Assembly: GCA_947589375.1 (NCBI GenBank)
Contig: CANQAO010000059.1
Span: 1-6,824 of the forward strand
Source of the DNA: an uncultured Bacilli bacterium
GTDB lineage: Bacteria > Bacillota_I > Bacilli_A > RF39 > UBA660
Reading direction: 5' to 3'
Length of the DNA: 6,824 nt
Positions 1-5,375 of the stretch are shown piece after piece (the stretch's first letter is position 1; the number at the start of each line of letters is the position of its first letter). Made by a program: the position numbers and the translations under genes. The notes below the pieces were generated by a model. That model was not told where the DNA came from, did no database searches, and worked only from the letters and a program-made list of their open reading frames with translations.

Positions 1-4
1 AAAC

Positions 5-26
5 AAAAAATCGCCCTTTAGGGCGA
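5..26 (-). terminator. Intrinsic terminator reading leftward
   Basis: A perfect 6-bp GC-rich stem (TCGCCC at 11-16 with GGGCGA at 21-26, loop 17-20) is followed on the minus strand by a run of six T (complement of 5-10). It has no T-run on its + strand side, so it is oriented for minus-strand transcripts. No minus-strand gene that it would serve is visible in the window. Confidence 0.55.
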
Positions 27-27
27 A

Positions 28-54
28 GAATGAAATTTATTTCATTCCTTTTTT
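28..54 (+). terminator. Possible rightward intrinsic terminator
   Basis: A perfect but AT-rich 8-bp stem (GAATGAAA at 28-35 with TTTCATTC at 40-47, loop TTTA) is followed by CC and six T (49-54). It could end a + strand gene lying left of the window. The low GC content makes it weaker than the other terminators here. Together with the hairpin at 11-26 it forms a back-to-back pair. Confidence 0.4.
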
Positions 55-114
55 AGGCTTATAATGTATTAAAATCATATAACTATGCATATAATAATAG
101 TGGACACGCCCAAT

Positions 115-143
115 TTGACATCAATTTGGAGCTGTGTTACAAT
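115..143 (+). promoter_or_regulatory. Sigma-A promoter for the first secreted protein gene
   Basis: A consensus -35 TTGACA (115-120) and a 17-nt spacer precede -10 TACAAT (138-143), with a TGTG-T extension at 133-137. Transcription should start near 150, giving a leader of about 25 nt. This is close to an ideal housekeeping promoter and suggests strong constitutive expression. No operator-like palindrome was seen around it. Confidence 0.88.
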
Positions 144-174
144 ATAGCCTGTTTTCGTTTTAAGCAGGAAAGGG

Positions 175-885
175 ATGAATATGATAAAAACTAAGTCGGT
201 TAAGGCCGTAATTATGGCCATAACTATATTAAGTTTAGTCGCAACCATGTATGGTAAGACTGTACTTGCTTTAAAAGAGAATAGATATATAAGTGAAAAT
301 AAATTTGCTTTAGTAGAAAATGTAGAAACCATAGAGCCAGTTAAGACGGCTAAAAAAGAAGCACCAAAAACTACGGAAAAAGCTTTAAATATTGAGATAA
401 AACCAGTAGTAGCTGAGGCCAAATCTGAAGAAGACTTACAGAAAGAAGCTTTAGAAGCTAAAATGAACGAAGTAGTCTTTGAAGATATGACCTTACGTGA
501 ACTTGCAGATAAACTTGATCGTTCCCTAAATGATACGCTTCAAGGACAGGGATACACCTTTGCTTCATTAGCTACTGACCTTGGCATCAACCCTTATTTA
601 GCCGTGGCCATTGTCTTACATGAAACAGGATGTAAATGGCAATGTAGCTCATTACTAAAAAAATGTAATAATGTGGGGGGTATGAAAGGTGAAGGCTGCG
701 AAGGTAGTTCATATGCTGGTTTTGCGACCTTAGAAGAAGGAATTTCAAGGTATATGCATAATTTATATAATAATTATGTTTCTAAAGGTTTAACAACCGC
801 TGAAGCGATTGGACCAAAGTACGCGGCCAGTCCAACATGGACCGCACAGGTAAATACTTATATAAATGAAATAAAAGCTGCATAA
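175..885 (+). CDS. Secreted lysozyme/glucosaminidase-like cell-wall hydrolase (paralogue 1)
   Basis: This is a 236-aa exported protein. Lysines at 5, 7 and 10 precede a hydrophobic stretch at about 11-24, with a likely signal peptidase I site after Val-Leu-Ala (30-32). Residues about 35-100 form a Lys/Glu/Pro-rich linker. Residues about 103-236 form one domain with HETG (149-152; Glu150 is the candidate catalytic acid), NNVGGMKG (165-172) and a downstream Y-x-x-F...LEEGI segment. That pattern fits GH73-type glucosaminidases and related lysozyme-like folds that cut peptidoglycan glycan strands. Four cysteines (153, 157, 164, 175) flank the active-site region and recur in the next gene. There is no LPXTG, LysM or SH3 anchor. 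AGGA at 166-169 lies 5 nt before the ATG at 175; the in-frame ATG at 181 is an alternative start. The gene forms its own transcription unit. The exact bond cleaved is not determined. Confidence 0.8.
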   Translation: MNMIKTKSVKAVIMAITILSLVATMYGKTVLALKENRYISENKFALVENVETIEPVKTAKKEAPKTTEKALNIEIKPVVAEAKSEEDLQKEALEAKMNEVVFEDMTLRELADKLDRSLNDTLQGQGYTFASLATDLGINPYLAVAIVLHETGCKWQCSSLLKKCNNVGGMKGEGCEGSSYAGFATLEEGISRYMHNLYNNYVSKGLTTAEAIGPKYAASPTWTAQVNTYINEIKAA

Positions 886-894
886 GCTTTTTTT
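873..894 (+). terminator. Intrinsic terminator overlapping a stop codon
   Basis: A 7-bp stem (AAAAGCT at 873-879 with AGCTTTT at 885-891, loop GCATA) ends in a run of seven T (888-894). The TAA stop at 883-885 lies in the loop and the first base of the 3' arm. The stem is AT-rich, so some read-through toward the next gene is possible. Confidence 0.6.
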
Positions 895-946
895 CGTTCT
901 AAAAAGTCTTTATTTTCAAGGCCTCCTATCTAAAGTTTACACAAAT

Positions 947-975
947 TTGACAACTATATATTAATGTGATAAAAT
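947..975 (+). promoter_or_regulatory. Sigma-A promoter for the second secreted protein gene
   Basis: TTGACA (947-952), a 17-nt spacer and TAAAAT (970-975) are present, with an extended -10 TGTG-A at 965-969. The 12-mer ATGTGATAAAAT at 964-975 is identical to the -10 region of the asnB promoter at 2941-2952. The predicted start is near 982, leaving a leader of about 28 nt. Confidence 0.88.
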
Positions 976-1009
976 TAGTTTTGTAGCATGATATAGGGAG
1001 CGATGAAAG

Positions 1010-1696
1010 ATGAAAATAACTCATATGGTATATGCTGTGGTATGTTTTGGAATAGCCTTATCACTAGTATTTCCTTTTGTGTTTGCAAACAAAAATACTA
1101 CCCACACTTATAAAACTGAAAGCCCAAAGGAATTAAAAAAATCTAGTGAAATCGCAAAAAAACCAGAAACGACAAATAAAGCTCAAAATACAGAACTCGC
1201 TATCGCGACAACTAACGAAAAGGTAAGTGAGCCTAAAGTTACAGAAGCGATTAAGACGCCAGAGCCTGTAATAGCTGAGGCGGCTTATGGTGATTTTACC
1301 ATGGAAGAGTTAATAAATAAATTAAATCGTTCACTTAAATCTAATTTAACAGGAACCGGCAATATTTTTGCGAAATATGCCATGGAAAATAATGTTGATC
1401 CTTATTTAGCTGTAGCTATAGTTTTGCATGAAACAGGCTGCAACTGGCAATGTAGTGCGCAAGTGACGCAATGTAATAACGTTGGAGGCATGAAAGGTGC
1501 TGGCAACTGCCAAGGAACTTCATATGCTAGTTTTCCAAGTTTAGAAGAAGGGATTAAAGCTTTTATTGTTAATCTTAAAACTAATTATTATGACTATGGA
1601 TTAAATACACCAGAACTTATGAACCATAAATATGCCGCTAGTACGGCTTGGGCTGGTAAAATTAATAGTTATATGCAAACCATTAAAAATAGTTAA
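1010..1696 (+). CDS. Secreted lysozyme/glucosaminidase-like cell-wall hydrolase (paralogue 2)
   Basis: This 228-aa exported protein is a tandem paralogue of the gene at 175-885. The signal peptide spans about 1-26, with likely cleavage after Val-Phe-Ala (24-26). A low-complexity Thr/Lys/Glu/Pro linker follows (about 27-92), then the catalytic-type domain (about 94-228). Shared landmarks are PYLAVAIVLHETG (131-143; Glu141 is the candidate catalytic residue), NNVGGMKG (156-163), SLEEGI (177-182) and KYAAS (207-211). Cysteines 144, 148, 155 and 167 match the four of paralogue 1. Roughly half of the domain residues are identical between the two by eye, while the linkers are not alignable, so the duplication is not recent. 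AGGGAG (995-1000) lies 9 nt before the ATG. An upstream ATG at 1003 is out of frame and is not used. The gene has its own promoter and terminator, so the paralogues can be regulated separately. Substrate is inferred to be peptidoglycan. Confidence 0.8.
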   Translation: MKITHMVYAVVCFGIALSLVFPFVFANKNTTHTYKTESPKELKKSSEIAKKPETTNKAQNTELAIATTNEKVSEPKVTEAIKTPEPVIAEAAYGDFTMEELINKLNRSLKSNLTGTGNIFAKYAMENNVDPYLAVAIVLHETGCNWQCSAQVTQCNNVGGMKGAGNCQGTSYASFPSLEEGIKAFIVNLKTNYYDYGLNTPELMNHKYAASTAWAGKINSYMQTIKNS

Positions 1697-1718
1697 GTCT
1701 GAAGGAATTCAGACTTTT
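1695..1718 (+). terminator. Intrinsic terminator overlapping a stop codon
   Basis: A perfect 9-bp stem (AAGTCTGAA at 1695-1703 with TTCAGACTT at 1708-1716, loop GGAA) is followed by a short T-rich tail. The stem begins inside the TAA stop at 1694-1696. It separates this gene from the zinc-ribbon/RDD gene. Confidence 0.8.
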
Positions 1719-1729
1719 ATTAAATATAA

Positions 1730-1740
1730 TATGTTATAAT
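1730..1740 (+). promoter_or_regulatory. Extended -10 promoter for the RDD protein gene
   Basis: A perfect TATAAT (1735-1740) is preceded by TATG-T (1730-1734), the Gram-positive TRTGN extension. No convincing -35 lies 16-18 nt upstream, because that space is the preceding terminator. The predicted start near 1747 leaves only about 16 nt of leader. Confidence 0.65.
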
Positions 1741-1762
1741 TAAGATAATAGGAGATGATTTT

Positions 1763-2770
1763 ATGGAAAAAGGCTGTCCCCGCTGTGGTCGTATGCTTGA
1801 GGAAAATGCCCCAAAATGCCCCTATTGTGGCTATGATTTTAAAGAATTAAATACCCTTTTTAAACGTTATGATGATTTAAGGAGTATTCAAATACCTAAG
1901 TATGCGGGTTTTATTAAAAGGATGGCGGCTAATACTATTGATTATTTATTTTTGTTTATTATTTTTACGATAATTGAAGGTATATATTTATATTTTATGA
2001 TGCCACAAATTTTCACTCATTTTTCTTTTGATAATTTATTAATCGCAGATGTATTTAAAATGATAATTCCTTATTTAATTATGATTTTTGTTTATTTTTT
2101 CTATTGTGTATTTATGCAATCATCAAAATTTATGGCGACTTTAGGTGAAAGATTTATTGGCATTGAAGTTATCGATGATTTAGGTTCACCACTTACCTTT
2201 GGTTTAGCGTTTAAAAGAAATTTGGCTCGACTTTTAAATGTTATTACCTTTGGCTTTGGTTTTTTGATGATTATCATTACCAAACAAAAGCAAGCTCTCA
2301 GTGATAAAGCGACTAATACTTTTGTGATAAATAGACTTACTAGTGAAAATTATAATGGCATTCCTTATGCCCATCTATTTAGACGGCTAGCAGCTTTTAT
2401 AATTGATGTTGTTATTTTAATTGGTATTTATATTTTATATGGATATGCGATAAAATATATTAACTCTTTCAACCTTAGCTATGCTTCGACTTTAAAAGGT
2501 ATACTCTTTATATGTTTATTGTTCTTTTTAATAATGTACTTTCCTTATTATGATACTAAACGCGGCACATATGGTAAAAAATTAATGAAAATCGGAGTCA
2601 CGGACTATAACGAAAATAAAATTTCTTTATTTAGATCATTTTTAAGATTGATTGGTTTTATCATCGAAATAGTTTTATTACCATTTGGTACGTTACTGGC
2701 TTTTGTAACCCCGCGCAAACAGACTTTTAAGGATTTATTAACTAAAACCATAGTGGTCAGATGCGATTAA
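1763..2770 (+). CDS. Zinc-ribbon, tandem RDD-domain membrane protein
   Basis: This is a 335-aa membrane protein. The N-terminus has a rubredoxin-like zinc ribbon, with CPRC at 5-8 and CPYC at 19-22, predicted to bind one metal on the cytoplasmic side. Two RDD family units follow. Unit 1 starts at about 46 (Arg53 and Asp60 in the first helix) and has helices near 59-79, 98-118 and 155-173, with the family's LGERFIGIEVID segment at 127-138. Unit 2 starts at about 202 (Arg207/Arg208, Asp215) and has helices near 211-232, 244-262 and 294-315, with YGKKLMKIGVTD at 270-281. Each ends in a similar tail (LSDKATNTFVIN; FKDLLTKTIVVR), so the protein is an internal duplication. RDD proteins are mostly uncharacterised; a few have been reported as cation/proton antiporters, which cannot be assumed here. 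AGGAG (1750-1754) lies 8 nt before the ATG. It is transcribed alone. Confidence 0.85.
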   Translation: MEKGCPRCGRMLEENAPKCPYCGYDFKELNTLFKRYDDLRSIQIPKYAGFIKRMAANTIDYLFLFIIFTIIEGIYLYFMMPQIFTHFSFDNLLIADVFKMIIPYLIMIFVYFFYCVFMQSSKFMATLGERFIGIEVIDDLGSPLTFGLAFKRNLARLLNVITFGFGFLMIIITKQKQALSDKATNTFVINRLTSENYNGIPYAHLFRRLAAFIIDVVILIGIYILYGYAIKYINSFNLSYASTLKGILFICLLFFLIMYFPYYDTKRGTYGKKLMKIGVTDYNENKISLFRSFLRLIGFIIEIVLLPFGTLLAFVTPRKQTFKDLLTKTIVVRCD

Positions 2771-2784
2771 TTTCGCATCTTTTT
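2759..2784 (+). terminator. Intrinsic terminator overlapping a stop codon
   Basis: A perfect 8-bp stem (AGATGCGA at 2759-2766 with TCGCATCT at 2773-2780) has a 6-nt loop containing the TAA stop (2768-2770) and ends in five T (2780-2784). It ends the RDD protein transcript. Confidence 0.85.
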
Positions 2785-2802
2785 GTGCGTCTGTATAATA
2801 AT

Positions 2803-2813
2803 TGTGATATAAT
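2803..2813 (+). promoter_or_regulatory. Extended -10 promoter in the RDD-asnB gap
   Basis: TATAAT (2808-2813) is preceded by TTGTGA (2802-2807), giving the TGN extension seen at the other promoters here. The -35 side is weak; TTGTGC at 2783-2788 with a 19-nt spacer is the best match. It faces right and would start transcription near 2820, ahead of a terminator and of asnB's own promoter. Confidence 0.5.
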
Positions 2814-2819
2814 AAAAGA

Positions 2820-2899
2820 GTAAATAATAGAAAGTAAGAGAAAAAAGTGCGTTTTTAATGTGATAAAGCCAACGGGAATAGTTTTCCAGTTGGTTTTTG
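2820..2899 (+). ncRNA. Candidate small RNA of about 80 nt
   Basis: The stretch lies between an extended -10 promoter (2803-2813) and a strong intrinsic terminator (2865-2898), upstream of a separate promoter for asnB. It has no open reading frame with a ribosome binding site: the only ATG (2858) is followed at once by TGA. The 5' half is A/G-rich and unstructured by eye, and the 3' half is the terminator hairpin. I match it to no known RNA family. It could instead be a short abortive leader of asnB. Boundaries are estimates. Confidence 0.3.
2865..2898 (+). terminator. Intrinsic terminator upstream of asnB
   Basis: CCAAC (2869-2873) pairs with GTTGG (2889-2893). After one G-A mismatch, GGAA (2875-2878) pairs with TTCC (2884-2887) around a 5-nt loop. 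The A-tract at 2865-2867 faces a T-run (2894-2898). It lies more than 80 nt beyond the RDD gene's own terminator, so it is either a back-up or the end of a separate short transcript. Confidence 0.75.
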
Positions 2900-2923
2900 T
2901 ATGTTAGAACTACCCTGTTTTCC

Positions 2924-2952
2924 TTGAATAGTATGCGCTTATGTGATAAAAT
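2924..2952 (+). promoter_or_regulatory. Sigma-A promoter of the asnB-murE operon
   Basis: TTGAAT (2924-2929), a 17-nt spacer and TAAAAT (2947-2952) are present, with the TGTG-A extension at 2942-2946. The predicted start is near 2959, giving a leader of about 27 nt. That is too short for a T-box or other riboswitch, so asparagine-tRNA control of this operon is not supported. Confidence 0.85.
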
Positions 2953-2985
2953 GATATATATAGAAGCATAAAAGGAGAAATTATT

Positions 2986-4809
2986 ATGTGTGGATTCGTT
3001 GGTTATGTAAATAAAGAAAAAGATAAAAAAGAAAATATTAAAAAAATGGCGGATTTAATCGCTCATCGTGGTCCTGATTCCGAAGGCTATTATACCGATG
3101 ACGATATTGCCTTAGGTTTTCGCCGTTTATCAATTATCGATTTAGCTGGCGGTTCCCAACCGATCTATAACGAAGATCAAACGAAGGTTATTGTCTTTAA
3201 TGGCGAAATATATAATTTCCAAAGTTTAAGAGACGATTTAGAAGCTAAGGGTCATATTTTTAAAACGAATACTGATACGGAAGTTTTAGTGCATGGCTAT
3301 GAAGAATATGGTGAAAATCTTTTAGATAAATTGCGTGGCATGTTTGCTTTTGTCATTTATGATACCAAAACTAAAGAAGTGTTTGCCGCTCGTGATTTTT
3401 ATGGCATTAAACCATTTTACTATGCCAAGATGAATGATACCTTCTATTTTGGTTCGGAGATTAAAAGCTTTTTAATCCATCCTGATTTTAAACGTGAGCT
3501 TAATGAAAAAATGTTAGAATATTATTTAACATTTCAGTATAGTGTCGGCAGTGAAACCTTCTTTAAACATGTTCATAAATTAATGCCCGGACATTTTCTA
3601 AAATATAAAGATGGCGAGCTTACTATAAAAAGATATTATAAATTAGAATTTGAATATGATGATACTAAATCTTATGAGGATTGGAAAGAAGGCGTTAAAG
3701 CCCATCTTGAAGATTCGGTTAAAGCTCATAAGATTAGTGATGTCGAAGTTGGTTCTTTCTTATCTAGTGGTGTTGATTCTTCATATATTGCCGCTAGTAG
3801 TGATGTCGATAAAACATTTACTGTTGGTTTTGACGATAAAAAATATAGTGAAATTAGTTATGCCGAAGATTTATCAAAGAAAATTAATACGGATAATCTA
3901 AGTAAACTGATAACTAAAGAAGAGTATTTTAAAAATTTATCAAATATCATGTATTATATGGATGAGCCTTTAGCTGATCCATCAGCAGTGGCTTTATATT
4001 TTGTAGCTAAATTAGCTAGTCAAAATGTTAAAGTATCATTATCTGGCGAAGGGGCCGATGAAATTTTTGGTGGTTATAATATTTATCAAGAATCTTTTGT
4101 ATGGCCATGGTATTATAAAATACCTTATCCTATTAGAAAAGTCGTGGGTTTAATTGCTGATTTATTTCCAAGCCATCGCGGACTTAACTTCCTTGTAAGA
4201 CGCGGAAAAAAATTAGAAGATAGATTTGTCGGCAACGCTTTTATCTTTGATAATAAAGAGGTTAGTAAATTATTAAAAAATAAAAGGCAAACTAAAGGTT
4301 TTCAAGATTTAACTAAGGAATATTATGATGAGGCTAAAGATTTAGATAACCCTACCAAAATGCAGTATATTGATTTTAATTTTTGGTTAATTGGCGATAT
4401 TTTACTTAAAGCTGATAAGATGAGTATGGCTAATTCTTTAGAAGTCAGAGTGCCATTTTTGGATCGTCCACTTATCGATTATGCCAGACACATCCCTACT
4501 AAATATAAGGTTGATGGTAATAGAACGAAAAAAGTCTTTAGAGATGTCGCCCATGAAAAATTAGAGTCTAAAGTTTCAGATAAAAAGAAATTAGGCTTTC
4601 CCGTACCAATTAGAGTTTGGATGAAAGATGATGATGTTTATTCAGAAATTAAAACGAGATTCCGTAAGGATACTAAATTCTTTAATACCGATAGGATTAT
4701 TAAATTATTAGATGATCATCGCAAAGGGAAAGCGGATAATAGCCGTAAGGTCTGGACTATTTATATTTTTCTTTTATGGTATGATATCTATTTTGGGGGT
4801 GCTGAATGA
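2986..4809 (+). CDS. asnB: AsnB-type glutamine-dependent amidotransferase (asparagine synthase family)
   Basis: This 607-aa cytoplasmic enzyme moves the amide nitrogen of glutamine, with ATP, onto a carboxylate: aspartate in classical asparagine synthetase (EC 6.3.5.4). The N-terminal Ntn glutaminase domain (about 2-210) has the nucleophile Cys2 in MCGFVGYV, HRGPDSEG (27-34), RRLSIIDL (46-53), NGEIYNF (72-78) and TDTEVL (96-101). The synthetase domain (about 230-607) has the pyrophosphate loop SSGVDSS (260-266), LSGEGADEIFGGY (352-364) and KADKMSMANSLEVRVPFLD (475-493). Length and C-terminal motifs (KKLGFPVPIR, GKADNSRKVW) match the B. subtilis AsnB type rather than the shorter E. coli enzyme. 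In that clade some members amidate meso-diaminopimelate in peptidoglycan precursors, and co-transcription with murE makes that role plausible here. AAGGAG (2972-2977) lies 8 nt before the ATG. The TGA stop overlaps the next ATG. Confidence 0.95.
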   Translation: MCGFVGYVNKEKDKKENIKKMADLIAHRGPDSEGYYTDDDIALGFRRLSIIDLAGGSQPIYNEDQTKVIVFNGEIYNFQSLRDDLEAKGHIFKTNTDTEVLVHGYEEYGENLLDKLRGMFAFVIYDTKTKEVFAARDFYGIKPFYYAKMNDTFYFGSEIKSFLIHPDFKRELNEKMLEYYLTFQYSVGSETFFKHVHKLMPGHFLKYKDGELTIKRYYKLEFEYDDTKSYEDWKEGVKAHLEDSVKAHKISDVEVGSFLSSGVDSSYIAASSDVDKTFTVGFDDKKYSEISYAEDLSKKINTDNLSKLITKEEYFKNLSNIMYYMDEPLADPSAVALYFVAKLASQNVKVSLSGEGADEIFGGYNIYQESFVWPWYYKIPYPIRKVVGLIADLFPSHRGLNFLVRRGKKLEDRFVGNAFIFDNKEVSKLLKNKRQTKGFQDLTKEYYDEAKDLDNPTKMQYIDFNFWLIGDILLKADKMSMANSLEVRVPFLDRPLIDYARHIPTKYKVDGNRTKKVFRDVAHEKLESKVSDKKKLGFPVPIRVWMKDDDVYSEIKTRFRKDTKFFNTDRIIKLLDDHRKGKADNSRKVWTIYIFLLWYDIYFGGAE

Positions 4810-5342
4810 TATATTTTTTCATTTCGCTAACCACATATTTTTGTTATTTAATTATCAAATATCAAAAACATTTATGTTTGCTTAATAAGGATAAATTTAA
4901 TTTATCTAAGTATAATCAAGATGTGATGAAAAATGCTGCGCATAATTTTTTAACTCCAGAGATTTTAGGAATTATTATTGTGATTATTGCAGTTAATACT
5001 GATGCTAAAATGGCGGGCATTAGTATGGTTGTGTTCTACACATTATTATTCTTATATGAATTTAAAGGCTATAAAAAGGAAATTAAGCTTACAAAAGATA
5101 TGATTAGAACTATAATCTTTATCGCTATTATATATTTAATTTTATTTATTGGTTTTATTATTGATTATGTAAGTATGCAAAAGGCCTTTTTGCTTTATGA
5201 TCATCGCTCATTTTATTATACTTTAGTTATTATTGCTGGCTATTTAAGTCCCTTTATTACTTTACTGGCGGGCTTATTAAATAATCTTTGGCTTAAAATT
5301 TTTAAAAAAAGCCCAAAGAAAAAAGCTAAAACAAAAAAATAA
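4806..5342 (+). CDS. Five-helix membrane protein, possibly a stand-alone MurF-type membrane domain
   Basis: This is a 178-aa integral membrane protein. Hydrophobic segments lie near 1-19, 50-65, 69-86, 99-121 and 136-158, and a Lys-rich tail (162-178) is probably cytoplasmic. Between helices 1 and 2 is a polar loop (YQKHLCLLNKDKFNLSKY, about 19-36). The fourth helix is preceded by KEIKLTKDMIRT (91-102), and the last helix reads YLSPFITLLAGLLNN (146-160). From memory these three segments resemble the membrane domain fused in front of MurF ligases in some Firmicutes; I could not run an alignment. The ATG overlaps the asnB stop (ATGA), with only a weak GGGGG (4795-4799) upstream, so translational coupling is likely. 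The stop is 33 nt before murE and in the same frame. The inferred role is a membrane partner for cytoplasmic peptidoglycan precursor enzymes. Existence of the gene is firm; function is not. Confidence 0.8.
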   Translation: MIYFFISLTTYFCYLIIKYQKHLCLLNKDKFNLSKYNQDVMKNAAHNFLTPEILGIIIVIIAVNTDAKMAGISMVVFYTLLFLYEFKGYKKEIKLTKDMIRTIIFIAIIYLILFIGFIIDYVSMQKAFLLYDHRSFYYTLVIIAGYLSPFITLLAGLLNNLWLKIFKKSPKKKAKTKK

Positions 5343-5375
5343 AATTTCATATACTTTAGTAAGGAGGAAAAAAGA

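Noticed and set aside
37..125. Minus-strand tail ending IHYKPKKGMK before a terminator
   Set aside because: Only about 18 codons follow the first ATG, an in-frame TGA lies upstream, and there is no ribosome binding site. It may be a relic but is not supported as a gene.
75..422. 115-codon open frame on the minus strand
   Set aside because: It lies antisense to the signal peptide and linker of the secreted hydrolase gene, has no ribosome binding site and no recognisable domain. The + gene has a promoter, an RBS and a conserved paralogue.
2101..2283. 60-codon open frame on the minus strand
   Set aside because: It is antisense to the conserved first RDD unit, with no initiation signal.
2874..2915. 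Alternative pairing of GGG..TAGTT (2874-2883) with AACTACCC (2908-2915) as an anti-terminator
   Set aside because: The second strand is transcribed only after the terminator T-run, so it could not prevent termination. Eight pairs with a bulge can arise by chance.
2901..2927. Eight-codon open frame (MLELPCFP) as a leader peptide
   Set aside because: It has no ribosome binding site and lies upstream of the asnB start of transcription, so it would not be in the main mRNA.
2820..2985. T-box or other riboswitch controlling asnB
   Set aside because: There is no T-box sequence or specifier stem, and the asnB promoter at 2924-2952 lies downstream of the terminator, so the leader is only about 27 nt.
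3650..3901. 83-codon open frame on the + strand
   Set aside because: It is out of frame inside the asnB synthetase domain. Its composition (Leu, Ile, Lys, Val) is a frame-shadow of AT-rich codons.
4801..4812. TGA recoded as tryptophan, as in Mollicutes
   Set aside because: TGG encodes tryptophan throughout, no TGA falls inside a conserved gene, and the TGA at 4807-4809 ends asnB where family homology ends.
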